A stretch of DNA of 64,000 bases. It comes from Ptychodera flava (lineage: Eukaryota > Hemichordata > Enteropneusta > Ptychoderidae). A program made the position numbers and the translations under genes. Under the pieces are notes generated by a model. That model was given only the letters and a program-made list of their open reading frames with translations. It did no database searches and had not been told where the DNA came from. Of this stretch, positions 31,676 to 44,880 are shown piece by piece. Every line of letters starts with the position of its first letter. Within the stretch, counting starts at the first letter, position 1. The DNA is taken from the NCBI RefSeq assembly GCF_041260155.1, contig NW_027248277.1, positions 4,004,501-4,068,500 of the forward strand, in the 5' to 3' direction.

Positions 31676-32215
31676 TATGTGGCGTCATAAGGTGTCCCAT
31701 CATACCATATATGAAGGGTGTACAACTTGTGGTTACTGAGTTATGGACAAATATGTATATTTGAGGTCAAAGGTCACCAAGGTCACGTGACATTTTGTCA
31801 AAAAATTGTACTTGCTAAGTTATCCCTATGTACCAAAAATCAGACCTCTAGCTCTATTGGCTTGCTCAAAATTAGATATGCACATAATTAGTGAGGTACA
31901 ATATGTGGCGTCATAAGGTGTCCCATCATACCATACATGAAGGCTGTAGCACTTTGGTTACTGAGTTATGGACAAGTATGTATACTTGAGGTCAAAGGTC
32001 ACCAAGGTCACGTGACATTTTGTCAAAAAATTGTATTGCTAAGTTATCCCTATGTACCAAAAATCAGACCTCTAGCTCTATTGGCTCGCTCATGCAAAAT
32101 TAGATATGTTCATAATTAATGCGGTACACGGTCACCTGACATTTTGTCAAAATATCTGAGATATCTGCGTGAACGGAGGGACATGACCCAGTCTATAAGC
32201 CCCCTCGACTTCATC
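31676..32215. repeat. 225-bp satellite, right block (about 2.3 units)
   Basis: Continues the left block with a period near 224 bp (ccctatgtacc at 31824 and 32048). Each unit contains AGGTCA-a-AGGTCA (first at 31764-31776), a direct repeat spaced by one base, then cca-AGGTCA-CGTGAC. It ends with gtgaacggagggacatgaccc and agccccctcgacttc. Confidence 0.8.
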
Positions 32216-32439
32216 GTTGGGGACTAAAAACTGAATATGAATATGATGAGAAACTAAATTTTTATTTTACTTGGCCTTATATATGGAACTCTATGGAGAG
32301 CTGACTTGTACATGGCAGTCAATGGAGGTGTAAAATAAAAAGCTCTCTAATACGGCCAAATTTGATCGCATTGTGAAACAAATCGAAGTGCATCTGTATG
32401 GGGTAGGGTACTATCCTTGTGCAAAGTTTGAACACTCTT

Positions 32440-32660
32440 TTTAGGGAGTGGAGATTAAGCCGAGTGCTTCTGTCTGTGGCCTCTCAGCTAGGCGACTGAT
32501 GCCATATGTTGTGGGTTCGAATCCAATTGATAACTAGCCGTATTTGAAAGAAATTGACCAGGGCATGTCTGAGATATCTGCGGGAACGGACGCATGTACG
32601 GACGCACGCACGCACGGGCACGGACATGACCAAACCTAAGACGAAAGTGATGTAACAGGT
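32440..32660. repeat. Possible tRNA-derived SINE fragment
   Basis: The stretch tggcctctcagctaggcgac and, 30 bp on, gtgggttcgaatccaattg resemble tRNA A-box and B-box promoters. A cgcacgcacgca-rich tail and a copy of the satellite end (ctgagatatctgcg) follow. It does not fold as a complete tRNA by eye. It could be a SINE head or a chance match. Confidence 0.3.
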
Positions 32661-33194
32661 GATGATCTGTACGCAGGTCATTGTGTACACTCGTTCCGCG
32701 CTCAGCCGTTCAACGGTTCACGGAGCTATGCCGCACTGCGACTGTGTACTGGAGGTAGTAAGTTCTTATTCAACGTTAAAAAATGACTTTGACTCTCATT
32801 TTTTGTATGCCTGAGCCCAAATTTTATTTGGTTCATGGCGCCCCTCACTTCAAGCCCTCACATTCACTCGCACTTTGATTATGCTGGCCCTCACTTTGGC
32901 GCCACACTCGTCGATTTCCAGCAACCCTTACATACCTCAAATAGTGACATTATATCCTTTTGAAAAAGAATGCCTGTACAGCAATCCTGCTTTATTTGGT
33001 TATTTATATATCCCTTTGAACCTTCAACTCCTTGTAACTTATGTTATATTTAGATTTACAGGATACAAGAGGGTAAAAGTGACATAAAATCAATTTTGTC
33101 ACATCAGGCAATTTGTTCTCTGATTTATAAGAATAAGTAACTCCTAAAATATTTTGTCATTAAGTCATCAGTGTAACAAACACTTAGGCAAAAA

Positions 33195-34250
33195 AAGGCC
33201 GACTCTATTGACACCCGGGTGTCAATAGCCATATACAGCTTCTCCTGGCTATTGACACCCGGGTGTCAATAGCCAACCGGCCCTCTATTTGGCTATTGAC
33301 ACCCCTCCCGTTTTTTTTGCCAGTCGGCCTCCAAATTCAACCAAACTTAGCTTAGTTATTCTAAACAACAAATGTTCTCAATAGAAATCCAAACAAAAAT
33401 TCTTCAAAAAAGCTTCTTTCGTCGTCATTTTGCGGTCCCATAGTGCTACTGCAGACGGCCTATACCAATGGGTGTCAATAGCCAATCGGCACTCTATTTG
33501 GCTATTGACACCCCTCCCGTTTTTTCGCCAGTCGACCTCCAAATTCAACCAAACTTAGCTTAGTTATTCTAAACAACATATATTCTCAATAGAAATCCAA
33601 AAAAATTTCTTCGAAAAAGCTTCTTTCGTCGTCATTTTGCGGTCCCATAGTGCTACTGCAGGCGGCCTATACCAATGGGTGTCAATAGCCAACCGGCCCT
33701 CTATTTGGCTATTGACACCCCTCCCGTTTTTTCGCCAGTCGGCCTCCAAATTCAACCAAACTTAGCTTAGTTATTCTAAACAACATATATTCTCAATAGA
33801 AATCCAAAAACATTCCTTCAAAAAAGCTTCTTTCGTCGTCATTTTGCGGTCCCATAGTGCTACTGCAGGCGGCCTATACCAATGGGTGTCAATAGCCAAC
33901 CGGCCCTCTATTTGGCTATTGACACCCCTCCCGTTTTTTCGCCAGTCGGCCTCCAAATTCAACCAAACTTAGCTTAGTTATTCTAAACAACATATATTCT
34001 CAATAGAAATCCAAAAAAATTTCTTCGAAAAAGCTTCTTTCATCGTCATTTTGCGGTCCCATAGTGCTACTGCAGGCGGCCTATACCAATGGGTGTCAAT
34101 AGCCAACCGGCACTCTATTTGGCTATTGACACCCCTCCTGTTTTCCCAGTCGGCCTCCAAATTCAACCAAACTTAGCTTAGTTATTCTAAACAACATATA
34201 TTCTCAATAGAAATCCAAAAAATTTCTTTGTAAAAGCTTCTTTCGTCGTC
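33195..34250. repeat. 207-bp satellite with embedded inverted repeats (about five units)
   Basis: Units recur every 207 bp, for example identical minus-strand ORFs ending 33755, 33962 and 34166. Each unit carries ggctattgacacccctcccg, a long conserved body (caaacttagcttagttattc) and gggtgtcaatagcc, so adjacent units can pair as hairpins. At the left end ggctattgacacccgggtg forms a compact palindrome, used twice at 33205-33275. The ORFs (MNLEADWRKNGRGVNSQIEG) are satellite by-products, not genes. Confidence 0.85.
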
Positions 34251-34254
34251 AACC

Positions 34255-35344
34255 TTTTTCTGCTCATGAGGAAATGAAAGAAAACCAAAATATAATACGA
34301 CGATAGTGCATAACACAGTGCTGTGTAAAACAGAACTGTAAACAAAATAACTGACACTATTATTTTATTCAGAACTGTACACATATGTCACTGTTCTATA
34401 TATAAAGCTGACAAAACTGTCAGGGCATTGCTGCATTAAAAGTCAACACGCACAACTGTTGCTGTACAAAAATACTAAAGCAACACTGCTGTGCATTTAT
34501 CTCTGCATGCATTCCTATGTCGTTTTCATGTTCTTTGCGCATTCTTGTTAGTTGAACAGAGAAAAAAAAATGAGGAGCAAAAAACCTGCATCACCACACA
34601 ATTTTTGCAATATGTCTAGGATGAGAAACAATCTTATATTTGTAACAATTTATGCTAAGGCCAAACAAAAAAAATATGTGCTGTTCCGATTACCCGACCT
34701 ACCCCAAATTTAACCCCCCGACCCTAGACTTTTTAGAGCCTCGTAAACCCGGAAGTAAAAATAATGATCTGAAAAAAACGTGAAACGCATGAAATCACGC
34801 GAGAACTATGACAAATCGCGCGATTCACGCGAGAACTAATACGTCATTCTTATAGAAGTGATGCCAGATGCTCATGAAAACTTGCGACATGACACTGACA
34901 GTTGTTGCACACTGAACGGTTTCCAGCTTTCAAACTGCTGTATCTCAAAAGTGTTAGGTCTAATTCAATAAAATTTTCGATACATAAAATTCCAATTCAA
35001 CTGCTCGTTCTACCATGGGATTTTTTTTGAAAATAAGAAAAAAAATATCGTGTCATTTTAAAGCTCAAAATCAAGCACTATTTTTCACCAGCACATTTCT
35101 CAGGACACTACTTCCTATGTTAGAATGGAATGGCTCGTTACAGTATGTTGTTCAGTGCCTAAACGGCGTTTTGTAGGTAGGTTTTCGCTAAAATGCAGGG
35201 AAAATTTTCAGTAATCGGAGTTAGTATACCAAACAGCAACAGTTATATTAAATTTGTGGAAAGTTTGAAGCATTTTCATGGCCGTTTTTTGATGTAATCT
35301 TTCATTTACATTCTTGTTGTCATTTTCGAACAGCGCCATGCACA
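34255..35344. other. No gene recognised
   Basis: AT-rich, unstructured sequence. A g-poor stretch at about 34680-34750 (ccgacctaccccaaa) and CpG-rich text at 34790-34850 have no recognised function. Confidence 0.5.
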
Positions 35345-35489
35345 GCGCGGCCTAGCTCTGATATCGCAGCGGTACTTGTGGCGTGTATCAAACGCGCTCG
35401 GGTCATTGGGACTGTGGCTATGACCCAAATGACCCGAGCGAGTTCGATATACGCCACAAGTACCGCGGCGATATCACAGCTAAGCGCGG
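35345..35489. repeat. Fold-back repeat with 66-bp arms
   Basis: Arms 35345-35410 and 35424-35489 are inverted copies with roughly eight mismatches (ends gcgcggcctagc and gctaagcgcgg) and a 13-bp loop. They share ggtacttgtggcg and cgctcgggtcat segments. No clear target duplication was found. Confidence 0.75.
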
Positions 35490-36099
35490 CCATATTAAGC
35501 AGGCCAAGTGAAAACCCTGAAGTGTTTTGTGATAGTGAATCGAGCAAAATTTGGTCAATTTTACTTTTTATAGTCATTCTATCATTAAAATATAAACCTG
35601 TACACCAAAAACTGTGTGTTAAGGTACGTTCTGAGTAGTTACAAAATCTGTGTGTTCAGAATTTACTGTAAATTTTGACGTACGTACTTACTTCGTTGAA
35701 CAGCCCTTAACTGCCAATGCTACAATCGGCAAAGTGAAAAACCCAGGCCTAGTTGGGTCTAGTCGGGCCTAGCCGGACCCTCTAGGTTGGCGATCTAAAA
35801 TTTAGCTCGAATTCAAACACGCGGAAAGTTCCCGCAGAGACTGAGTTTCGCAAAGCTACATTGTGCCTCAGCTGGCCCTGTCGCGACGCCAAGGATCGCT
35901 CCCAAAATCAAGCATTTTGCGTACCCTCGATTGATGATTACTTTTTTGCCACCGAACACAGAATATAGTTTGTGCAGGTTTGATTTTGCTTTTTGCTATT
36001 ATTTGTTTTATTGAAATTTGTGCCGATGAAATAGCCACTTGTAATTTGCATCGATCGCAGCCTGCCATATGTAATGATCTTATTTTATTTGTTTTTGGG
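35490..36099. other. No gene recognised
   Basis: Contains short ggcctag/ctagtcggg-rich text at about 35745-35790 and no reading frame with recognisable motifs. Confidence 0.45.
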
Positions 36100-38880
36100 A
36101 CGAGTTAATTAATTTGGAAGGCCTTGGTTTCCACTGGCCATGGGTAAGTGGGGAGACAGAACTCTTAATGTAATCTTGGATCTGTCATGATTCCCTCCGC
36201 CGATACTTTGTGTCCCAAGTAAATAACACTCAGCTTGAACAAACGACTCTTCTTTGCATTTAACTTTAGACCTGCCTTCCTCAGTCTTCAAATACACACC
36301 TAGCTGCTCTAAGGACTCGTCCACTGCCCTACCAAACACAACGATATCATCTAAATACTACAACAGTATATTCCACTATAAACCTGACATGACTCTCTGA
36401 ATTAGATGCTAAAATGTAACAGAGGCATTTGTCAAACCAAAGGGCATTACATTCCACTGAAAAAGACCCTCTGCTGCAACAAATGCACATTTTTGTTTTG
36501 CGTCTTTGAAGTACTCTATTTGCCAATAACCACTGGCTAAATCTAACGTTCTAAACCACCTATCTCCTCCAAGCATATTTAATGAATCATCTATCCTTGG
36601 TATTGGATAAGCGTCCTTGACCGTACAGGTGTTCAAACGCCTATAGTCAACACAGAATCTTGTGGACCCGTCCCGTTTTTTCACAAGTACCACCGGTGCA
36701 CTCCAGGGGGAATTAGATCGCTCAATTAAACCCTTATTTAACATCTCATCAATTTGCTTTCTGGATTCATCCTGTTGTTGGAATGGGAATCGCCTTGGTG
36801 GAATGCGTATAGGTTTGGCACCCCCTGTATCAATGCGATGTTTCACATTATCAGCCCTACCAAGATCACCATCTCCCTCCGAGATTACATCCTAGTACTT
36901 GACTAAGAATCAACTACCTTACGACTATCAGACTTGTCGAGATGTTCACTCGCATCTTTCCAGAGATCCAATAAATGTGTCGGCAAAGATTGCCTTTCCT
37001 TCATCTTATCAGACACTTCACATTCATTTGAATAAATACCCTCTGAATTCTCTTCACCCACTGTACTTACAATATCATCGATTTCCAGCGACCGGATCAC
37101 CCCAATAGTGCTACCTGCCTTTACTTCTACTGGTTTACTTGTGGCATTTAAAACCCCTATAGGCATATTCCGTTTGGCTGAGGTTACCATCAACCTAGCA
37201 ACCAATATACCCTTACCTGCTATCACATTTTTCTTTGTGGGTTCGACAATACACCAATCGTCTTCTTTTGCTGCTTTCTTTGTCCTGGCCATGACTATAT
37301 GCTCACTACCCCCTGGTATTATAACCGGTCGTTTCACTTGTGTGACGGCGCAAAATGACGGTACTCGTTTTTCAACACACTGAACAATCTCTCCATCAAT
37401 GCTAACTTCCTTTCTTTCCCAAAAATGTTACAATTTGCACCTTCAATGAAATCCATGCCTAAAATTCCTGCACTTCTTATGTCAGCTACTTAAACTGGGA
37501 TAACTATTCGCTTGCTGCCTACCGTGACAACAAAGTGTGTTTCACCTTCAATTTGTATGGGGCTACCATTGGCCTGCGCTACGTTTGAAGTACTTGACTT
37601 CAAAACAGGGCGGTCTTTCTCTGGGATTTTTAAGTAATGATCGACAGAAACAATACTACAATGTGCCTCTGTATCTAAGCAAAAACACCCCTTAATTCCA
37701 TAGGTTTTTATGTCTATATGCAATGACTTTGGTGTTGCAGAAACCACAATCGTTCCGCTCGCCTCAGTCAGAATGGGTATAGTCTCACTTATGCCTGTGT
37801 TTGTAGGCCTTCCTGATTTGCCAGCCCACTTGCGGCCCCTGAAGTAAGCTGATCCATGTCCTTGGTTTCCTTGCTGATGGACAGTTCTTTGTCATATGGC
37901 CTAGCCCATCACACTTGTAACAAGAGAAACGATGCTCTCCTGTCACTCTTTCTGTACATTCTTTCTACTGGTACAGCATGTCCTCACATGACCTTTCCCG
38001 CCACAATTAAAACACACTGTACTCTCACTAACTGTTTGACTTGCCTTGATGTTGGGTTTCAAATTGCCTTTTAACTCATTGAGATGTTTGCTGAGGACAC
38101 TTTCAAAAAAACAATGATCTCTGTCAGATTGTTTCGACTATCAGTGTCAGCATCCTCTTTATCACAATTTCTCACAAATTTCTTGGCGTGCTCATCTTTC
38201 TTGCCAACCTCGTATTTTAGCACATTATTCTCCTCCTCGACAGCCACTGCTATAGCATCTTCCATAGTTTTTGGCTGAACCCTATGCAGCGCATCTCTGA
38301 TTGCCCTATTTTCGATTGCATTGTCGAATTTCTCCTGCGCAATCCTATCGATGACGTCAGCAGAGAAATCAGCATATGCTAGCCTACATAGTCTGCGTAT
38401 GGCGTATCCAAAATCTGTAAGGGATTCATTCGGCTTACGCCTGCGTGTTTGTAACTCAGACTTATGAGTAGCTGCAAGCTTGCTAGTTCCAAACCTCTTT
38501 TCAAGAAGTTCATACATACGTTTAAAGCTAGCTGGGCCCACTCTACGTTCATCAATCACAGTTTTTTTCACCCTATCTTTCAGGTGAATGAGCAGCTGCA
38601 TGGCCATCACCTGATCTGACCATCCATTTATGGTGGCCATTTCTACAAAATAAATTTAGAATCCTCCCATGGGGTGCTACCATCATACCTATCAAGCACT
38701 AACTGTAGCTGGGTGGAAACCGTATTGCCACTGTTTGCCCGTGTTTTCTGTTCGGGGACACTTTGGTTAGTGCCTATGGCAGTTTCATCAACTTTGACTG
38801 TGTCAGTAGTGGCCTGTGATGCGTTAGTATGAACAGTTACATTCTCTGGTCGACTGTTATCTGTAGGTGCCTGTATTGTG
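36100..38880 (-). mobile_element. Gypsy-type LTR retrotransposon fossil A
   Basis: Minus-strand parts in order: gag (about 38.7-38.05 kb, SLTDFGYAIRRLCRLAYADF), a probable zinc-knuckle region (about 37.9 kb), aspartic-protease-like region (about 37.76-37.49 kb), linker, and reverse transcriptase (36.85-36.41 kb, LVKKRDGSTRFCVDYRRLNT and FRTLDLASGYWQ). RNase H, integrase and LTRs were not recognised. It is broken, with roughly six to ten breaks, and moderately old. Its 5' side abuts fossil B within the latter's RNase H region, so the two are joined or nested. Confidence 0.8.
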
Positions 38881-41800
38881 GGTGAGTGATAAGTAATTAT
38901 TGTTATGTGATTAGATCTAACATGATGATCGCAACTTCGTATAGCATGTATTACGGCAAGAGCTTCTAATTCTGTGACAGTGTAATTTCGTTCGTGACAA
39001 TTCAAACTTCGTCCCCCATACATAATCAGTCGTTCTTTATCATCCTGCATTTGTGCCAAAACAAAGCCTAAAGCGTAAGTAGAACTGTCAGTGTAAATAA
39101 TAAAATCCTTGGACAAGTCCGGAAAACCCAAAATAGGGCCTCGCATAATAATTGTTTAATTCTATTACAGGCTTCTTCTCATCTATCTGTCCAAAGAAAT
39201 CGACATTTCTTCCCTAGCAATTTCTGTAATGGCCTCGCTATTTTCGAGAAATCCTTAACAAATTTGCAATAATAGTTAGCCCAATCATAAGAATGATTTC
39301 AACTGGGTTGCTGTTACTGGTCTGGGGTATTCTTTTACAGCAGCAACTTTAGTTTCATCAGTAGCAATTCCATCTTAGAAATTATGTGTCCCAGGAATTT
39401 CACAATTCTACGAACAAATTGACATTTACTGGGCTTCAGTTTTAGTCCCGCCTGTTTCAACCGTTCATGAATAATATTCAGGTGAGCTAAGTGATCTTCG
39501 AAAGTATTACTATAAATAATGATATCATCAGTATAACAAGATATTACGTAAAACAAATTGCATAGTTTGCTGAAAGCAACTTGGTGAATTCCTCAAATCC
39601 TGTGCCAGCCGCCGATATTGACACAACCCCTGATGTGTAACAAATGCAGTCTTAGGTGGACTTTCTTCATCTAACTCTAATTGGAAGAATCCTGATTGTA
39701 AGTCCAGTGTTGAAAAATACTGCGGTTTATTCCTACCAAGCATTTCTAGGGACTCATCGGTTCTTGGCAATGGAAATGAATCAGGCTCTGTTATATTATT
39801 CAAAAATCTAAAGTCTGTACAAAATCTCAAAGTTTGATCTGGCTTTTTACAAGAACTGCAGGACTAGCGAAGGGTGACACCGAAGGTTCGATTACACCTT
39901 GTCTCTGTAAATCATCAACCTGTCTCTTTATTTCCTCCCTCTTCTCGGGGTTACCCTATACGGTGCTCTACGAAATGGAATCGCCCCATCGTTTAACTTA
40001 ATTTGGTGTTTAATTAAATCACAATGGCCTAATTAAACTGAAGAATCCACAAAGGCATCAATATGTTGTAACAATACCTGCTGTAATTGACTCTTTTCTT
40101 TGTTATTCAAATCAAGCTCATTAATCTTTAGTTGCTCAATCAAATAGTTTTCTTGTTCAACTTTAGGACTGTAATTTGGAATTTGAGTACCCGACAATTC
40201 AGATAAATTTAAAATATGACAATCATTCGATAGAGGAGAAAATGCACCTACGGTTGTATTTCGCCTAATTTTAACTTCAGAATCTAAAGTATTAGCTATT
40301 CTCATCGGTATTATTTTACGGTTAGAATGTACTAAACCCCTTGCTACTAAGATACCAGGCGTTACCCGTGATTTCCTTTGATTAGTACAGCCAACAATAC
40401 CCTCTGGATAATTATACGGCACTCTAACTGGAGCGATAAATTCACATTTTGGTGGCACTGTTATATCCTTAGCTACTCTTAAAGTTACCTCACCTCGCAA
40501 TTGTATCCTCCGATAACTGAAATCAATTACTACTTGATATCGTTTCAAGAAATCCATACCCAATATCAATTTCGTTGTAAACCATTAACAATATAAATAC
40601 GCAACTTGATATATTTATCAGCAATAAACGCTGGTACCTTCAATACCCAATTACGTCTAATTTTTCATTCCCCGCTGTTAAAATTTTAGACAACTCCGAT
40701 TTCTGAAATTTAACTTTATGTAATTCAGGAATCAAATTAAATAATTCCTCTGACCAAACGGTCAAATGAGCCCCTGTGTCAATCAACCCCTGCACTTTTC
40801 GTTCATGGATAGACACTGAAATAATATTATTATCAATTAATTCGTCATTCGAAGAATCCAAAATTTTTACAGTGTCTTGTTTTCCGTAATTATTCCCATA
40901 TTGTTGAGCCTTAAATAATATTTTGTCACCATTCTTTTTGCCCTTGCCGTAATGTGGCTCTCTTAAAAAATTACGACTCGGCCTTAGGCGTTTAAATTAG
41001 GCCTTTGATTGACACGTGAATTCCAAAAATTTCGTGCTATATGACCTATACGGCCGCATGAATAAGAGTTCGTTCATCAACTCTTTGAGTTCGTATTGTT
41101 CGACAATTAGCTGCGCTATGGCCAATTCTAAAACATCGTGTGCACTGTACCTTTGCATCCTGAACTGTTCTTCCTCCGTAGAATGATGGGGGCCTTCGAA
41201 TAGCGTCTTTGCCTTGTTTTCCTGTTTCTTTTAGAGTTCTCAGTTCCTTGTTCATGGCGACCATCTGCTCCGTCAAAGTCGCTATATTGTCCCTCAAAGC
41301 TCGATTACTTGCCTCCATAGCCTCGTTGTTATCAGGTGTAATTCTGAAAACCACTTCTGCCGTCTTTGCATGGTGGTAAGCAGAAGTATAATCCTGTGGG
41401 GACCTACTTACAACAAAGGATTTAATCGGCGGCAGGAGCCCATTGATAAAAAACGAAAGCAGTTCTTTTTCATTTCGGCTAGCCTTCTCTCTGAGTTCTT
41501 TAAACAAAATTGCGTACTGCTCCACGGTCTGGCCCACTTGTTGCCGATGGTTGTGTAACATTTGATCGTGGGCCACAAAGGTCCTGTCTTCCCAAACCAC
41601 TCAATGAACATTTTCTCAAATACCTTCAGGTCTTGGCGAGTGTCCCCTTCTTTTGGTTGGTTTTGAAATCATCTTTCTGCCTCCCCCGCCAGATATAAGC
41701 TAACGCCTCTTACCTGACGTTCTTGGTTCCATTTCTTGAAGTCGGCGAAGTCTTTGTATCGCCGCCACCACCGATGAGCGTTTTCATTCTTGCGGCCAGA

Positions 41801-42490
41801 AAAATTTCCCAGCCGATACCATTGGTGCCAGTTTCGTCCTTGACCTCCTCGTTGAGTTGTCTCAATTTTTCTAAAACGGTCAAAGTGGACTCCAACTGGA
41901 GGTCCACTTTCCTTTGCCACTCTTGGTCTGCGTTTTGCTGAGATGATCCTGCCAGGTAATAGTCGGGAACCTCTTCTAATTGCAGTTCTGGCATGTCGTC
42001 CTCGACGACAGGCACTTCAGGATGGTCGTACACTTGTTCTTCAGCCATTGGATTATATCTCTATCCACTTCTCGTTGTCATGCAAGTTTCTACGGTGCTT
42101 GTGTAGTGCCTGGTCGTTCTCCACTACGTGTTGCCGGCTATTTAACGGTTGAAGACTTCAGCTGGGAAATTAACTCGCTGAGAGGTAACACAAGATGCTA
42201 CTACACAGAGACGTCGTAAGTTGAAGTGGACGATGTTTATTGCAAACGCTGTCAGCTTGACCGACCAGAAAGTCATCATGCTCTTACATCTCAAAACTTC
42301 TCATTAAATAGACAATTTTTCAGGGCGTAACCTGAACATGTAAAATACATTACAGGAAGTAACTGTACATTGGCTAAAAAGTATTAAAGACACTTGATTG
42401 GGTAAAAGATAAAAATCCAAGTACTTGATTGGAGGAAGTTTCTAAAATATTCAGAATTATTCTGCTGAGTTGGCATCCCAACTAACGCTT
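38881..42490 (-). mobile_element. Gypsy-type LTR retrotransposon fossil B with probable 5' LTR
   Basis: Minus-strand parts in order: a probable LTR (about 42.49-42.14 kb, with a minus-strand AATAAA near 42240), gag with zinc knuckle (about 42.05-41.05 kb, CTRCFRIGHSAANC), protease (about 40.87-40.0 kb, GLIDTGAHLTVW), reverse transcriptase (about 39.86-39.34 kb, STLDLQSGFFQLELDEES and CYTDDIIIYSN) and RNase H (about 39.15-38.9 kb, YTDSSTYALGFVLAQ). It is broken, with roughly eight breaks. The integrase is absent. The LTR boundary is approximate because no second LTR was found. Confidence 0.75.
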
Positions 42491-42564
42491 TTTTAGCGAC
42501 GAAGTTACGTAACTGAGGAAGCTTATAGAGTTGGGAGAGGCAAAATTGACGTCATTTCCGTCAA

Positions 42565-42676
42565 CAACTTCCGTAAAACTATTTTGTCACACCACTGATC
42601 ACAACTTCCGTAAAACTATTTTGTCACACCACGTGATCACAATTTCCGTAAAACTATTTTGTCACACCATGTGATC
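42565..42676. repeat. Tandem repeat, about 42-bp unit, three copies
   Basis: The text acttccgtaaaactattttg followed by tcacaccac(g)tgatcaca occurs three times head to tail with one or two differences. Confidence 0.85.
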
Positions 42677-42679
42677 AGT

Positions 42680-44589
42680 GTTATCTAATGACTATAGCAT
42701 ACCATTCACGCTGCACACATACTACCAGTGAAAACACCAGATCGTGTTGAATTGACATTATAATTGAACTTAGAGCATACGTGTGAGTGTATTGGCTTAC
42801 ATGAAAAATGCGATAGACATTGATGTATTTACATTAGAACGTCCATGCTCGATCAAATTGTTTTTGTTCTGTCAGTGTAAATTACGAGATTTGTGGATGT
42901 TGACGGACATCTTGCGTGCGTTTGGTCTGACAAAGTGACATGCATGTCGTTTCGATCTCCTTTTTACCGTGCAGGGGAGAATGAATTACGTTCCTCATCG
43001 GTTTCAAATGTGTCAACAAGTTTTGAATGGATTTACGATTTCGTTTGTAAATTACGAGCGAAAATTTCAGCTTCCCATTTCATCGGCGCGACCGTGCAAG
43101 AAACCTCAGTCTCCTACTACCTCCATGATCACATGTTGTACCACACGAACATGAAAGGCCGGCCTCTGAAACACTCAGTGTGTAAGCGTGTGGAAATTTG
43201 CGTAGTGTTTTTTCTCATTTAATTTGGCAAATTATCAGCAAAAACCTCAATAATTCAAGGTAACCCTTTCTTCTCAATCGCTTCCTGGAGTTTCAAAGTC
43301 ATACCAACGAAAATGAGTGAAAAATTACGATGCAAAAATCATGAATCGCCGAGAGCAATAAGCGTAAGAGTATAGTATATAGAAATAGTCCCCTAAGGCA
43401 TGGAAAGTGTCGAAGTAGCAAACTCTCAGTTGAAACGTCACGAAAAGGCTGGAAAATTCAACATGTCCACGGCCGGCCATACACTGTAAATAACAGACAT
43501 CCACTGATCGAAGTTTAACTTACATAAACTCTAAGTGTCTAACGCAGGCAATGTTCTTCAATCATTACAGTTGTTCTCCTAAACCTCTTCTGTGTTCCCT
43601 TCATCGTCGACTGAGAGAAGTAATCGACGATTTCTCCCAAAAACCGTGGCTTAATGGAGTGAATGATTATCCAGACTCACATATTCCAACACTGGAATTC
43701 AAAATGGCAACCTTGGCAAAATTGGCCAATCAGAAGTCTTGTTTTACAACATGTGATGTTGTAAGGTCAAAGTTCGAATACATGATGATCTGTTTGACCT
43801 GTGACCTCCTGGCTGCTGCCGCTGCCTTTTCAAACATTAGTTTTGCGAGAATGGGAGAGTATATTACTTTTATGCCAACTTTTATACACTATAAATCAGT
43901 CAGTGTACCTCTATGGCCTTCCGACATGTATGATTATGCAAGTAATGATCGTGAGTAGTCAGATTTTAAGCCAATTACCTTTCTAAATGTGTTTGCATGT
44001 ATCAACGTACAGTACAGGACAGTAACACTTTCTGATCGACACATGACTGAGGCAATGGCCTTATTTAGTGCTCGGTGCTACACGGCAACACAGAAAAACC
44101 TTGAACAGGGCCCATGGGCTACATTGCAGCTATTCAGTGGTATGACTTGTAAACCAAACAAAAAATTGTAGTTTCTTTTCCTGAAATTCAACACGGCTTT
44201 TTTGAAACTCATCATTTAAAAACATTAATGTCCAGAGAAATAACCTTCATGCATTGATGTTTTTCAGTACATTTATTTCATATTCCAAGGTAATGGTTTG
44301 ATAAATTTGTGCATTCCACAAATTGTCCTGTCTAATTTTTTTTTCAAAACAGTATTTCTCAAATCATTAATCCTTTGACTTTTCTTTTTCTTAAGGATTA
44401 TGTGGTAATTTACAGTACATACCACCTATAACTTACTTCGATTTTGTTTGTTTATTGAGTGATTATGATATTTGGTATCCTGTTGTCTTCATCGTTGGAC
44501 ACATGTGTTAAATTCTGCCTGAAAATATTCTTTATGATTTGTTGAAGAGAATTTTGCAATATTACAATTTAACCAAAATAAAAATTTAA
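42680..44589. other. No gene supported
   Basis: The longest frame is a 135-codon plus-strand ORF at 43551-43958 (contains DLLAAAAAFSNISFARMGEY). It has no recognised domain, no splice context and ordinary composition, so I do not call it a gene. Confidence 0.45.
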
Positions 44590-44880
44590 AACATGGTCAT
44601 CAAGAAAATTGGTCATTCTAGGACGATGGTCAACCATTGTCATTGATAACGATGGTCAGAAATATAATCAGTCATCAAATAACATGGTTGACCATGGTTG
44701 CCGACAATCATGAACAGATCAGCGATGATAGACCGTGGTCAACTGTGATAGACCAAGGTATTTGACTGCTTACTGTGGTCTCATATCATAGCCAACCATG
44801 GTAGTTCATGGTCAAACATCAAAAACAATCAAATACCCTGTTGATCATGGTACATCACAGTTGACATTTCGCCGGGGTAT
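44590..44880. repeat. Cluster of ATGGTCAACCATGG-like palindromes
   Basis: About ten variants of atggt(c/t)(a/g)accatgg and gtcaac(c/t)(a/g)tggt on both strands fill 290 bp, for example catggttgaccatggttg near 44690 and ccatggtagttcatggtc near 44800. The units are diverged and unevenly spaced. Confidence 0.65.

Noticed and set aside
32484-32530. Functional tRNA gene
   Set aside because: A B-box-like ggttcgaatcc is present, but a complete cloverleaf with paired acceptor stem could not be drawn, so it is listed only as a possible SINE fragment.
33564-34166. Three near-identical 63-aa minus-strand ORFs
   Set aside because: They recur exactly with the 207-bp satellite period and have no independent coding evidence.
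43551-43958. 135-aa plus-strand ORF
   Set aside because: No motif, no splice context and no repeat relation; a frame of this length is expected by chance in 64 kb.
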